A stretch of DNA of 64,000 nt, from assembly GCF_003201475.1 (NCBI RefSeq), contig NZ_QJJK01000002.1:1-64000 (forward strand). The letters run 5' to 3'. The stretch comes from Chelatococcus asaccharovorans (GTDB taxonomy: Bacteria > Pseudomonadota > Alphaproteobacteria > Rhizobiales > Beijerinckiaceae). A program made the position numbers and the translations under genes. The notes below the pieces were generated by a model. The model was not told the origin of the DNA. It saw only the letters and a list, made by a program, of their open reading frames with translations, and did not search any database. Shown in pieces: positions 10,253-18,936 of the stretch. The stretch's first letter is position 1; every line of letters begins with the position of its first letter.

Positions 10253-10270
10253 ATGGACATCGTTGTCCAT
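10253..10270. promoter_or_regulatory. LacI-type operator 2 (regulator side)
   Basis: ATGGACATCGTTGTCCAT is an 18-bp palindrome symmetric at 16 of 18 positions around a central CG. It lies 19 bp upstream of the LacI-type gene, so autoregulation is likely. Its centre is 91 bp from that of operator 1, with the common form TGGAyA-nCGn-TGTCCA. Confidence 0.65.
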
Positions 10271-10288
10271 GAGCAGAATGAGTAGGCC

Positions 10289-11338
10289 TTGAGCGAATTC
10301 GAGTCAAGCCGTCAATCGGGGATGGAGGGCCGCACGGGTCCGGTGCCCGTTCGCCTGGAAGACGTGGCCGCCGCCGCCGGTGTCTCGACGATCACCGCGT
10401 CGCGCTGCATCAGCAACCCCGGTCGCGTTTCCGAGCGCACGCGCAAACATGTGCTGAAGGTCGCGAACGCCATGGGCTACGTCCCGAACCTCGTGGCCTC
10501 CAGCCTGGTGTCCGCGCGTTCGAACGTCATCGGCGTGGTGGTGCCGACGCTGGCCAACCCGATCCACGGCATGGTGCTGCAAGGCGCGGCCGACATTCTG
10601 GAGCCCGCCGGCTACAAGCTGCTGCTGGGGAATTCGCATTTCCACCGCCACAACGAACTCGAGCTGGTGCGCACCTTCCTCGGCCACCGCGTCGACGGCA
10701 TCCTGCTGACGGGCAAGGACCACGCCGAGGAATGCCTGGACCTGCTGCGCCGCTCGGGCACGCCGCTGGTCGAGATGTTCGACTATAATCCCAACCCGCT
10801 CGACATGAGCGTGGGCTCATCGAATTTCGACGCGGGCGCTTCGCTCGGGCAGTATCTCCTGGCGCGCGGGCGCAGGCATCTCGCCTATGTCGGGCACACC
10901 GGCCTCGACGACAGCCGCATGATGGGCCGCCTCGAGGGCTTACGCTCCGTCTGTGCGCTCCATGACGCCACGCCCCCCCGGCACTACGAAATCACCAGCG
11001 ATCCCGGCTCCGGCAACGGCGGCGAGGTGGTGAGCACGATTCTGCGCGATGCGCCGGAGGTGGATGCCGTCGTCTTCGCGGGCCATCAGGTCGCCGTGGG
11101 CGCCATTCGTCACGCGCTCGACACCGGCATCGACGTCCCCGGGCGGCTGGCGATCGCCGGTTTCGGCGAATCGCCGATCGCGCGGTGGATATCCCCCTCA
11201 CTCACGACGGTACAGTTTCCCGTGCGCGAGACGGGCGTGGAAGCCGGCAGGCTGTTGCTCGGCCGCCTGCAGGGTCAGGCGCCGGCCCAGCGTGCGGTCA
11301 GGCTGAGTTTCGAGATCCTGAGCCGCGAAAGTGCGTGA
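10289..11338 (+). CDS. LacI-family transcriptional regulator
   Basis: Repressor of 349 residues. The N-terminal helix-turn-helix (VRLEDVAAAAGVSTITASRC and the hinge region, about residues 21-68) is followed by the periplasmic-binding-protein-like sensor domain (VIGVVVPTLANP onward). It is divergent from the rhamnose-type operon and flanked by two matching palindromes, so it most likely represses that operon and itself, with a pathway sugar or sugar acid as inducer. The start is TTG at 10289 with a weak ribosome site; ATG at 10322 is the alternative and still leaves the HTH intact. An in-frame TAG at 10283-10285 excludes earlier starts. Confidence 0.92.
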   Translation: MSEFESSRQSGMEGRTGPVPVRLEDVAAAAGVSTITASRCISNPGRVSERTRKHVLKVANAMGYVPNLVASSLVSARSNVIGVVVPTLANPIHGMVLQGAADILEPAGYKLLLGNSHFHRHNELELVRTFLGHRVDGILLTGKDHAEECLDLLRRSGTPLVEMFDYNPNPLDMSVGSSNFDAGASLGQYLLARGRRHLAYVGHTGLDDSRMMGRLEGLRSVCALHDATPPRHYEITSDPGSGNGGEVVSTILRDAPEVDAVVFAGHQVAVGAIRHALDTGIDVPGRLAIAGFGESPIARWISPSLTTVQFPVRETGVEAGRLLLGRLQGQAPAQRAVRLSFEILSRESA

Positions 11339-11350
11339 CGAGATGCGCCT

Positions 11351-11650
11351 TTACACCTCAGGTGCAGTGACAGGCCGGGCGATCGGTGCGCGAACGAGCC
11401 AGGTTACGGACACAAAGGCGCCGATCCAGGAGCCGGCGGCGGCAAAGACCACGTAGATCGCATGTTCCGTAAAGCTTATGACGGCGAAGGCAGAGAGCAT
11501 ATACCAGATGGCGCTCCAATTCGCCGCGCGGATGCGATGCCGCGCACCGACTGCAGCGTTGAAGAAAACATAAGCCGCGTCGGTGGCGGCGGTGGCAAGG
11601 ACAACACCCATTGCAATAATAGGATCAAAGCCAAACATGATTTTCACCAT
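11351..11650 (-). CDS. Small hypothetical membrane protein
   Basis: Reading frame of 99 residues with three hydrophobic segments (roughly residues 11-30, 48-64 and 66-86), consistent with a small inner-membrane protein. I do not recognise a family. It is convergent with the LacI-type gene (12-bp gap). The start is either the ATG at 11650 or the one at 11638, which has GGTGA five bases upstream. The DNA just upstream is strikingly AT-rich (11655-11700, including an alternating AT run at 11672-11685), unlike the rest of the window. Confidence 0.6.
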   Translation of the reverse strand: MVKIMFGFDPIIAMGVVLATAATDAAYVFFNAAVGARHRIRAANWSAIWYMLSAFAVISFTEHAIYVVFAAAGSWIGAFVSVTWLVRAPIARPVTAPEV

Positions 11651-11726
11651 TCTTATTTATTCTTAAATACAATATATATATATATTTAAACTGAATTCTG
11701 ACTTTCGTCACGCGACAGTGATCAAT

Positions 11727-11895
11727 CTAGTGGAGCGAATTTAACATTTGAGTCCCGCCTCACATCAGGCTCCAGATCAAATGTCAAATTCAAAAGCTCC
11801 ACTAGAACCAATAACTTGCTAGTGGTTCTCTTGACTCCGACATTTGCTCCGAGGCCCGTATCAGGCGGATGCAAATGTCGGAGCAGAACCACTAG
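11727..11895 (+). repeat. Double-hairpin interspersed element, copy 1
   Basis: A 169-bp element made of two long imperfect hairpins. Hairpin A (11727-11805) has arms starting CTAGTGGAGCGAATTT and ending GCTCCACTAG. Hairpin B (11819-11895) has arms CTAGTGGTTCT and AGAACCACTAG with inner arms CTCCGACATTTGC and GCAAATGTCGGAG. A 13-bp linker joins them. The whole element begins CTAG and ends CTAG. A copy of the same length and about 94 percent identity (10 mismatches in my hand alignment) lies in the opposite orientation at 46075-46243. It encodes no protein. It looks like a non-autonomous mobile or MITE/REP-like element; I cannot name the family. Confidence 0.85.
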
Positions 11896-12093
11896 GGTGT
11901 GCATATACCTGCATTGCCTTTGCCATGCCGAGCGCAAGGACAGAAAAGCCAGGGTACGGCATCGGCTTGGCATGCACGACAGCCATGGAATCGAAGGCGC
12001 AACGCGCGCGTCGCACGAAACGCGCTTGCCAAGGCCCTTAACTTGAAGCGCCCTTCACTTGAAGAGCGTTCGTTTGACAGGCCGACCGATCGG

Positions 12094-12312
12094 TCAGGAG
12101 GAGCGAGGCGCGCTCAGTTCCGCCAGCATGCGCGCATGCCGGGTCCGGATAACCTCGAAGCGGCCAAGCAGAGCTTCGGCATATTGGGTTGAACAACCGG
12201 CCAAGCGCAACTGCTCGACGAGGTGGCGCTGGCGCTCGATCGTCAGCTCGACGTCGCCCAACTCGCAGAGCGCCCTATCGAAGGCCGTGTTCCCAGCGAT
12301 CCGTCTACCCAT
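12094..12312 (-). CDS. Small hypothetical protein
   Basis: Reading frame of 72 residues, rich in Leu, Arg and Glu, with a helical pattern ending RFEVIRTRHARMLAEL. It resembles the many short uncharacterised helical proteins of Hyphomicrobiales that have a Glu/Arg-rich amphipathic helix. No clear ribosome site precedes the ATG at 12312. No function can be given. Confidence 0.5.
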   Translation of the reverse strand: MGRRIAGNTAFDRALCELGDVELTIERQRHLVEQLRLAGCSTQYAEALLGRFEVIRTRHARMLAELSAPRSS

Positions 12313-12415
12313 GGCCGCAATAGTCTCTGTATAATGCTCGGCACGGTCTTACAGGGCTAATGGTGCCGACGCCACCCGCCCTGCATGGTCTGACGCCGGT
12401 AGCCTGGACGCGCGG

Positions 12416-13345
12416 TTATTCTTTGGGCCCGCCGGTCACGGGGACACCGTTGATGCGCTCGAACAGTCTCGCAACGGATGCATCGTCATCCCGCCCCATT
12501 CCCGCCGCCGAGGTCATCAGAAAGAGTTGCATGGCCGCGCTGGCAACGGGTACGGGCACGCGGTCCTTGCGGGCGATGTCCATGACGATGCCGAGATCCT
12601 TGACGAAGATGTCGACCATGCTGCGCGGCTTGTAGTCGTTGTCGAGCACATGCGGCATGCGATTCTCGAACATCCAGGAATTGCCGGCGGAATGGGTGAT
12701 GACCTCGTAGACCCGTCGCAGGTCGAGTTTCTGCGCAGCGGCGAAGGCCATCGCCTCGCAGGCCACGGCGATATGCACGCCTGCGAGCAGTTGGTTCACG
12801 ATCTTGAAGGCGGAGGCATCGCCGACCGCTTTGCCGAGCTCATAGACGCGCTCGGCCATCGCATCGAGCACCGGCCGCGCCGCCGATAGCGTCTCCTGCG
12901 CGCCCGACACAAGAATGGTGAGTTCGCCGGCAGCCGCGCGCTGCGCACCACCGCTGATGGGCGCATCGAGATAGGCCCGGCCCTTGGCCTCGACTTCGGC
13001 GGCAAACGCCCGCGCCTCTTCGGGGGCAAGGGTCGCCGATGACAGGAATACGGCGCCGGGCTCCATCGCATCGAGACATCCGCCCTGACCGAGCAGGACC
13101 TCTCGCGTCTGGGCGGCATTGACGACGACGCAGACAACGATCTGCGCCCCTGCAACGGCCGCAGCCAGACTGGCCGCGCGATGGCCGCCATCCTGCTCGA
13201 AGCGGGACAGAATCTGGGAGCTGACGTCGTATCCGACCACATCGAACCCGTGACGCAGCAGAGTTGTTGCCATGCCGTAACCCATCGACCCCAGTCCGAT
13301 CACGGCAACCCGTGTCGCTGGTCGCGCTGCATTCTGCCCGGTCAT
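12416..13345 (-). CDS. ltnD: L-threonate dehydrogenase-like (3-hydroxyisobutyrate dehydrogenase family)
   Basis: Beta-hydroxyacid dehydrogenase of 309 residues: NAD-binding GLGSMG at 17-22, substrate motif LDAPISGGAQRAAAGE near 125-140, and the catalytic Lys in GDASAFKIVNQLLAG. The long stretch from INQLLAGVHIA-like residues through NSWMFENRMPHVL is characteristic of the LtnD group, which oxidises L-threonate to 2-oxo-tetronate. The ATG at 13345 lies about 10 bases after GGGAG; the frame extends further upstream without coding character. The usual partners OtnK and OtnC are not in the window. It is divergent from the enolase-superfamily gene and may share its control. Confidence 0.82.
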   Translation of the reverse strand: MTGQNAARPATRVAVIGLGSMGYGMATTLLRHGFDVVGYDVSSQILSRFEQDGGHRAASLAAAVAGAQIVVCVVVNAAQTREVLLGQGGCLDAMEPGAVFLSSATLAPEEARAFAAEVEAKGRAYLDAPISGGAQRAAAGELTILVSGAQETLSAARPVLDAMAERVYELGKAVGDASAFKIVNQLLAGVHIAVACEAMAFAAAQKLDLRRVYEVITHSAGNSWMFENRMPHVLDNDYKPRSMVDIFVKDLGIVMDIARKDRVPVPVASAAMQLFLMTSAAGMGRDDDASVARLFERINGVPVTGGPKE

Positions 13346-13597
13346 CCGTGGAAGTCTCCCATCTTTGCGGTGCATGATAGGGCAGAGCGGCGGCCTGTCC
13401 AGATCAACGCTGCTCCGCCGACGGCGATGGCGGGCGTCCCCGGTCGGCGCCGCCGTGGTGGGGATTTTATCGCGACCGCTTGACGAAGCCCGTGAAACTG
13501 GTGACATTGGCTCACGGAAAGTCCGCTATTGGTTGCAATTGGTTTGCAGGCCGTTCTGCGCATCGGCACAATCCGGGACTTGCGAGAGGAGTTCGCA

Positions 13598-14725
13598 TTG
13601 GCGCGCGTTCGAGATATCCGCTTCATTCCCCTCTCCTGCCCGCTTCCGCAGCCGTACGGCATGGCGAAATCGCTGGCGAACGCGCGGCAGACGACCCTGG
13701 TTGTCGTTGAGACGGATGTGGGCGTCACCGGCATCGGTGAGGCCTGGGGTATGCCGGCGGTCAATCTCGCCTATCTGCCGCTTGTCAAAGACTATCTCGT
13801 CGGCACCCATGTCTGCGATGTGGAGCTCGTCTTCGCACGGATCATCGCGCGCCATTACCACTTCGGCGTGCAGAACCAGTTGATGGGGGCGATCAGCGGC
13901 ATCGACATGGCCGCCAAGGATGCGCTCGGCCAGGTGGTCGGCCTTCCCGTCTGCCAACTGATCGGCGGTCGCGCCAGCGAGAGCGTACCTGTCTATGCGT
14001 CCGGAGGCTACATCACCGAAAGCCCGGACGAAGACTTCGCGCCGCAGATCGAGGCCATGGCGGCGGCGGGTCACGGTGCGGTCAAGATCAAGATCGGTCT
14101 CGGTCCGGATTCCGATGAATTGCGTGTGAAAACGGCGCGGCGCATCCTGGGTGATAACGTCGACATCATGGTCGACATCAATTCCAACTACACGCTCGAT
14201 CTCGCGAAAGCATCGATTGCGCGCCTCGCACCCTACCAGATCGCCTGGGTGGAGGAGCCGCTGACGCCGCAGGATATCGACGGTTACGAACTCTTGCAGC
14301 GTGCGAGCCCGGTTCCCATCGCCACCGGCGAGGCCCTCTACACAGTGTTCGACTTCAAACGCCTGACCGATCGGCATGCGGTCGACGTACTGCAGCCGGA
14401 TCTCTCGCTGTGTGGCGGCTTCTGGCAGGGACGGCGGATCGCCGACCTCGGCGAGGCCAACCATTTGAGATTGTCCCCGCATGTCTGGGGCTCCGGGATC
14501 GGGCTGGCTGCGGGCGTCCATTTCGTCGCGTCGCGCTCGCCCTATCCACACGGACAAAACGCGCCCTGGCCCACATTGGTGGAGTATGATGTCGGCGAGA
14601 ACCCCTTGCGGGAAGCGCTCCTGAGCGAGCCGCTGATCGCGGTCGATGGCCGGATCGCAGTGCCGACCGCTCCCGGCCTCGGGATCAGCCTCGATTGGGA
14701 TGCCGTCAAGCGGTTCATGCAGTAA
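13598..14725 (+). CDS. Mandelate racemase/muconate lactonizing family enzyme (sugar acid dehydratase or racemase)
   Basis: Enolase-superfamily enzyme of 375 residues. The KxK catalytic motif KIKIG is at 163-167, metal ligands Asp193, Glu219/220 and Glu245, and a catalytic His at 295 (SPHVWGSG), which is the mandelate-racemase-type arrangement. The TTG at 13598 is chosen because GAGAGGAG precedes it by about seven bases and homologues start there; the open frame begins earlier at 13529. Substrate is not evident: racemisation of an alpha-hydroxyacid or dehydration of a sugar acid are both possible. It heads a run of genes that continues through an epimerase, RidA and a family-5 importer. Confidence 0.88.
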   Translation: MARVRDIRFIPLSCPLPQPYGMAKSLANARQTTLVVVETDVGVTGIGEAWGMPAVNLAYLPLVKDYLVGTHVCDVELVFARIIARHYHFGVQNQLMGAISGIDMAAKDALGQVVGLPVCQLIGGRASESVPVYASGGYITESPDEDFAPQIEAMAAAGHGAVKIKIGLGPDSDELRVKTARRILGDNVDIMVDINSNYTLDLAKASIARLAPYQIAWVEEPLTPQDIDGYELLQRASPVPIATGEALYTVFDFKRLTDRHAVDVLQPDLSLCGGFWQGRRIADLGEANHLRLSPHVWGSGIGLAAGVHFVASRSPYPHGQNAPWPTLVEYDVGENPLREALLSEPLIAVDGRIAVPTAPGLGISLDWDAVKRFMQ

Positions 14726-14798
14726 CGGCATGGGATATCAGGCGTTTCGCCTTGCACCGCCGGCTGACGGCCGCATAGGACGCTCCCGGTCCACGGAG

Positions 14799-15803
14799 AT
14801 GACAAGCGTTGCGATGACCTCTCAGGCAGCAATCCCCCCCACTGGATCCGACGTTCTCGTCATCGGCGGCCGCGGATTCGTCGGCTCGCATGTGGTGCGC
14901 GCATTGATCGCCAACGACTACCGGCCCCATGTCTTTGGTCCGGCCATGGCTGCGGACCTCCTCGCCGACAAGGCCGGTGCGTTTGGAGAGACGGTCGGCA
15001 GCCTCGAGGATCGGGACCTGGTGCGCCAGGTGCTTGCCACCGTGAAACCCGCGGCGGTCGTCTCCTGTGCGGCCTTCGGCGCGGGCGACCAGGGTCTGAT
15101 GCGCTCCGGCGAGAGCGACGCCGACAAGGCCTTCGCCATCAATGTCGATGGTTTCAGGCATCTCATCGCCGCGGTCGCCGAGGCCGGCATCCAGCGCCTC
15201 GTCTGGACAAGCTCCACGGTCGTCTACGGCCCGGCGAGCGACTATACCGCGGAGCCTGTCGATGAGGACGCCGCGAAACGCCCACGCACGGTCTATGGCC
15301 TCACCAAGCATATCGCCGAAGAGGTCGCCGATTTTGCCGCGCTGCGGCACGGCCTGTCGATCACAGGCTTGAGGCTGCCGCTCATCCTGGGGCCGGGCCT
15401 CTGGTACAAGGGCGCCGCGGCCGCCCTCGCTGAACTTCTTCAGGCCGGGAGCGATGGCGGCACGCATCACATCGCCTTCCACGATCACCCGATCGATCTG
15501 ATGCATGTCAGCGACGTCGCCGCCGCCTGCCTCGCGGTCCTCAAGGCGCAGAAGCCGCTGGCGACGGTCTACAACATCAACGGTTTCACGGCCTCGGCGC
15601 GGGATATGGTGGCGGCTGTCGAACGGCAGCGACCGGGCGTTTCGGTCGCGCTCGACGTCACCGCGCCAATGATGCTCTTCCCGCTCATCAGCGATGCCCG
15701 CTTCCGCCGCGATACCGGTTTCACGCCGGCCTTCGACCTCGCCGCCCTCGTCGCGGACTTGGCGATATCCCCCGGCACGGCGTCATCCAAGGAGGCCCCA
15801 TGA
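14799..15803 (+). CDS. NAD-dependent epimerase/dehydratase family protein
   Basis: Extended short-chain dehydrogenase of 334 residues with GGRGFVG at about 23-29 for NAD binding, the active-site Thr/Ser stretch VWTSSTVVYG, and YGLTK for the Tyr-x-x-x-Lys pair. It could be a nucleotide-sugar epimerase, but in a catabolic operon a sugar or uronate dehydrogenase is at least as likely. Two ATGs are possible (14799 and 14814). The stop overlaps the RidA start by ATGA. Confidence 0.85.
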   Translation: MTSVAMTSQAAIPPTGSDVLVIGGRGFVGSHVVRALIANDYRPHVFGPAMAADLLADKAGAFGETVGSLEDRDLVRQVLATVKPAAVVSCAAFGAGDQGLMRSGESDADKAFAINVDGFRHLIAAVAEAGIQRLVWTSSTVVYGPASDYTAEPVDEDAAKRPRTVYGLTKHIAEEVADFAALRHGLSITGLRLPLILGPGLWYKGAAAALAELLQAGSDGGTHHIAFHDHPIDLMHVSDVAAACLAVLKAQKPLATVYNINGFTASARDMVAAVERQRPGVSVALDVTAPMMLFPLISDARFRRDTGFTPAFDLAALVADLAISPGTASSKEAP

Positions 15804-16258
15804 TCGCGCAGAAACTGGCAAGTCTCGGGCTCACTCTGCCCGAGGCCGCCAAACCCTCCTTCAATTATGCGGCGGTCACGCTTCATAACGGCATTGCCTA
15901 TGTCAGCGGCCAGTTGCCGAAGGTCGATGGCGAGGTCCGGGTGTTCGGCAAGGTCGGCGCTGATGTCAGCCTGGATGCGGCCCGCGAAGAGGCGCGCATC
16001 TGTGTCCTGCAAGGGCTCGCCTGCCTCGCGGAGGCGCTGGGTGATCTCAACCGCATCGACCGCATCCTGAAGGTCAACGGCTACGTCGCCTCCGCGCCGG
16101 GCTTCAATGCCCAGCCGAAGGTTCTCGATGCGGCGTCGGATCTGCTCGTCGAGATCTTCGGTGAGGCCGGGCGCCACGCCCGTGCGGCGGTGGGCGTCGC
16201 GGAACTGCCGCGCAACGCGGCCGTCGAGATCGAGTTCATTGTGAGTTACGCGGATTGA
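15800..16258 (+). CDS. RidA-family protein (enamine/imine deaminase type)
   Basis: YjgF/RidA-like protein of 152 residues. The family fold is recognisable (AYVSGQLPKVDGEV, then a C-terminal VGVAELPRNAAVEIEFI with the conserved Arg). Canonical RidA hydrolyses reactive enamines and imines from PLP enzymes. This is the longer subtype with an N-terminal extension (residues 1-20), often found in catabolic operons. Translational overlap with the epimerase gene points to a pathway-specific job, which is not known. Confidence 0.88.
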   Translation: MIAQKLASLGLTLPEAAKPSFNYAAVTLHNGIAYVSGQLPKVDGEVRVFGKVGADVSLDAAREEARICVLQGLACLAEALGDLNRIDRILKVNGYVASAPGFNAQPKVLDAASDLLVEIFGEAGRHARAAVGVAELPRNAAVEIEFIVSYAD

Positions 16259-16306
16259 AGCGTCCGCGATGCTGTTGCGAACCATAATTCAGAGGAGAAA
16301 AGAGCA

Positions 16307-17917
16307 ATGAGTGTCGGAGTTCAACCGTCTCACCCCCGACGGCGCCGGTGGCGAGGCGCGGCGCAAGCCCTCGCTGCGGCGATTGCCCTGACGATCGCGG
16401 CGCTTCCGGCGCGTGCGGCAACCGCCGACCTCTACGGCCCGAAGGCGGCTGACGCGGTCAAGGGCGGCACCCTGACCTTCGGCTCGCTCGTCGAACCGCC
16501 GGGTCTCGACCCCTACCATCAGGCGGCCGACGGACGCATCCGCTTCACGGTGCTGATGTACCAGGGCCTGTTCTATGAATCGGAGACCGGGCAGGCTGTT
16601 CCACTGCTCGCCACGGGATACGAGGTGTCACCGGACGGGCTCGTCTACACCATCAAGCTGCGCGACGGCGTCAAGTTCCACACCGGCCAGCCGATGACGG
16701 CGAAGGACGTCGCCTACAGCTACAACTACCTGCGCGATCCGAAGAATGGTTCGCCGGGCGCCGGCGATCTCACGCTGATCCAGTCGATCGATGCGATCGA
16801 CGATGCGACCGTGCGGATCACCCTGTCGAAGCCCAACGGTGCCTTGCCGATGACGCTCGGCAACAAATATGGTGGGGTCGTTCCGGCCGGCTATTTCGAT
16901 GCAGCCGATGCCAAGCAGGCCTTCAATACGAAGAGCGTCGGCACCGGCCCCTTCAAGCTCGCCGAGTTCAAGCCGAACAGCCATCTCGCTCTCGTCAAGA
17001 ACGACGCCTACTGGGAGGCAGGTGCGCCCTATCTCGACCGCATCAACATCCTCTTCATTCCGAACAGCGCGAGCATGATCGTCGCGCTGCGCAACAAGCG
17101 TGTCGACCTCGCCCTCCTCACGCGTCCCCAGGACATCCAGCAGGTCGTCAAGGCGCCGGGGCTCGTCATGGAGCGCTGGCCGTCGCTGAACCAGAAGGCG
17201 CTCGATCTCGGCTCCGAGCTTTCGCCTCTCGGCGATCCGCGCGTGCGCCAGGCGATCGCCCTGTCGATCGACAAGGACGAGATCATGCGGGCCGCGGTCG
17301 GCGGCTACGGCAAGGTCATCGGCACCATGGTCCCAGCCATGCAGGACGCCTGGGGCGCGCCCCTCGACCAGCTCGCCAACCAGAAGGTCGATATCGAGAA
17401 GGCCAAGAAGCTCCTCGCGGATGCCGGCCACAGCGACCTCAAGCTGACGCTGACAACCATCAACGGCTATGACTGGATGGATCCGGCGGCCGTCACCATG
17501 AAGCAGCAGCTCGCCAAGGCGGGGATCGATCTCAATATCCAACGCGTCGACCTCGGGGTGTGGATCAAGAACTTCCAGTCGAAGCAGATGGGCTTCACCT
17601 TCAACGACTGGGCGACCCAGCCCGATCCGCATCTTCTCTACTATCGTCACTTCCACAAAGCCCCGGAAGGTGCCGATTTCCGCAACTGGAACAACGCGGA
17701 AGCGAGCGCCCTCCTCGACAAGGGCCTCGGCGAGACGGACCAGGCCAAGCGCAAGGCGATCTATGTGGATTTCCAGAAGATCCTCGCGGAATCCGTGCCG
17801 ACCGTCATGCTGTTCAGCGCCGATCACGTCAGCGTGCGCAACGAGAACGTCATGAATTACACGCAGCACCCGACCGGCTGGTTCTTCGGGCTCGCCCGCG
17901 CCTACATCAAGAAGTAA
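16307..17917 (+). CDS. Family-5 extracellular solute-binding protein
   Basis: Periplasmic binding protein of 536 residues. A Sec signal is present with an unusually basic n-region (RRRRWRG) and a probable cleavage after PARA near residue 38. The family-5 segment YEVSPDGLVYTIKLRDGVKF with the following TGQPMTAKDVAYS is clear at about 105-135. AGAGGAG precedes the ATG. It pairs with the two permeases that follow. Ligand unknown. Confidence 0.92.
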   Translation: MSVGVQPSHPRRRRWRGAAQALAAAIALTIAALPARAATADLYGPKAADAVKGGTLTFGSLVEPPGLDPYHQAADGRIRFTVLMYQGLFYESETGQAVPLLATGYEVSPDGLVYTIKLRDGVKFHTGQPMTAKDVAYSYNYLRDPKNGSPGAGDLTLIQSIDAIDDATVRITLSKPNGALPMTLGNKYGGVVPAGYFDAADAKQAFNTKSVGTGPFKLAEFKPNSHLALVKNDAYWEAGAPYLDRINILFIPNSASMIVALRNKRVDLALLTRPQDIQQVVKAPGLVMERWPSLNQKALDLGSELSPLGDPRVRQAIALSIDKDEIMRAAVGGYGKVIGTMVPAMQDAWGAPLDQLANQKVDIEKAKKLLADAGHSDLKLTLTTINGYDWMDPAAVTMKQQLAKAGIDLNIQRVDLGVWIKNFQSKQMGFTFNDWATQPDPHLLYYRHFHKAPEGADFRNWNNAEASALLDKGLGETDQAKRKAIYVDFQKILAESVPTVMLFSADHVSVRNENVMNYTQHPTGWFFGLARAYIKK

Positions 17918-17981
17918 CGGCGCGACGCGGTGCCAGGCCTCCGGCTGACGGTACCGCGTTCCCGCCGCGGAGATCCTTTCC

Positions 17982-18926
17982 ATGGGTGGTTATCTCGCCC
18001 GGCGGCTGGCGGCGTCGGCCGTTACGGCCTTCGTCGCCTCGATCGCTGTTTTTCTCATCGTCCGGGCCGTCCCGGGCGATGTGGTCGCGCAGATGCTCGG
18101 CCAGGTGAGCGACCCGCAGGCCGCGGCCTCGCTGCGAGGCTTCCTGGGCCTCGACCAGCCTGTCTGGATCCAATATGGCCGCTGGATCAGCGCCGTGTTT
18201 TCCGGCGATCTCGGCACGAGCTGGACGGGGGGGCGGCCGGTGGGGCCGGCCGTGTTCGATGCCTTCCTCGTGACGCTGGAAATCGGCCTTCTGACGCTTG
18301 CTCTCGCGACCATTGTCGGCGTGCCGCTCGGCATCGTTTCCGGCATCTATGAAGGGCGCTGGCCGGACAACCTCATCCAGATCTTCAATCTCCTCGGCCT
18401 GGCCGCGCCGGTCTTCTGGACGGGGCTGATGCTGCTCGTCGCAGTCTCCTCATTCGCCGGCTGGTCGCCGCCGCTGATCTATGCGTCACCCGCCGAATCG
18501 CTGTGGGACAACCTGTCCATCCTGATGCTGCCGATCCTGTCGCTCGGGCTGCTGCAGGCGGCCGCCTATAGCCAGTTCGTGCGGCAGAACGTGGTGACCT
18601 CACTCAATCAGGACTACGTGCGCACCGCCCGCGCCAAGGGTGTCACCATCCGTATCCTGTTCTTCACGCATATCCTCAAGAATATCCTCATCCCGCTGAT
18701 CACCTTCATGGGTCTTGTTCTCGTGCAGATCCTCGGCGGCGTGGTGATCGTGGAGACGCTGTTCTCGATTCCCGGCCTTGGCCGCCTGCTGATCAGCGCG
18801 ATCGAGACCCGCGATTATCCCATGCTGCAGGGCGCATTGCTGGTGGTGGTGGTGACGGCGATGGCGGTCAACCTGATCATCGATCTCCTCTACAGCGTCA
18901 TCGATCCGCGCGTGCGGTTGTCCTGA
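17982..18926 (+). CDS. ABC transporter permease (DppB-like)
   Basis: Permease of 314 residues with the DppB-type opening (GGYLARRLAASAVTAFVASI), a periplasmic loop rich in SGDLGTSW, and five later helices. The EAA loop ARAKGVTIRILFFTHILKN is present. It follows the binding protein by 64 bp and precedes the second permease by about 10 bp. Confidence 0.92.
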   Translation: MGGYLARRLAASAVTAFVASIAVFLIVRAVPGDVVAQMLGQVSDPQAAASLRGFLGLDQPVWIQYGRWISAVFSGDLGTSWTGGRPVGPAVFDAFLVTLEIGLLTLALATIVGVPLGIVSGIYEGRWPDNLIQIFNLLGLAAPVFWTGLMLLVAVSSFAGWSPPLIYASPAESLWDNLSILMLPILSLGLLQAAAYSQFVRQNVVTSLNQDYVRTARAKGVTIRILFFTHILKNILIPLITFMGLVLVQILGGVVIVETLFSIPGLGRLLISAIETRDYPMLQGALLVVVVTAMAVNLIIDLLYSVIDPRVRLS

Positions 18927-18936
18927 GGTGAGCGAC

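Noticed and set aside
11655-11700. Replication origin or AT-rich unwinding element
   Set aside because: The alternating AT run is short, has no DnaA-box cluster that I can see, and is simply upstream of a small gene and a repeat.
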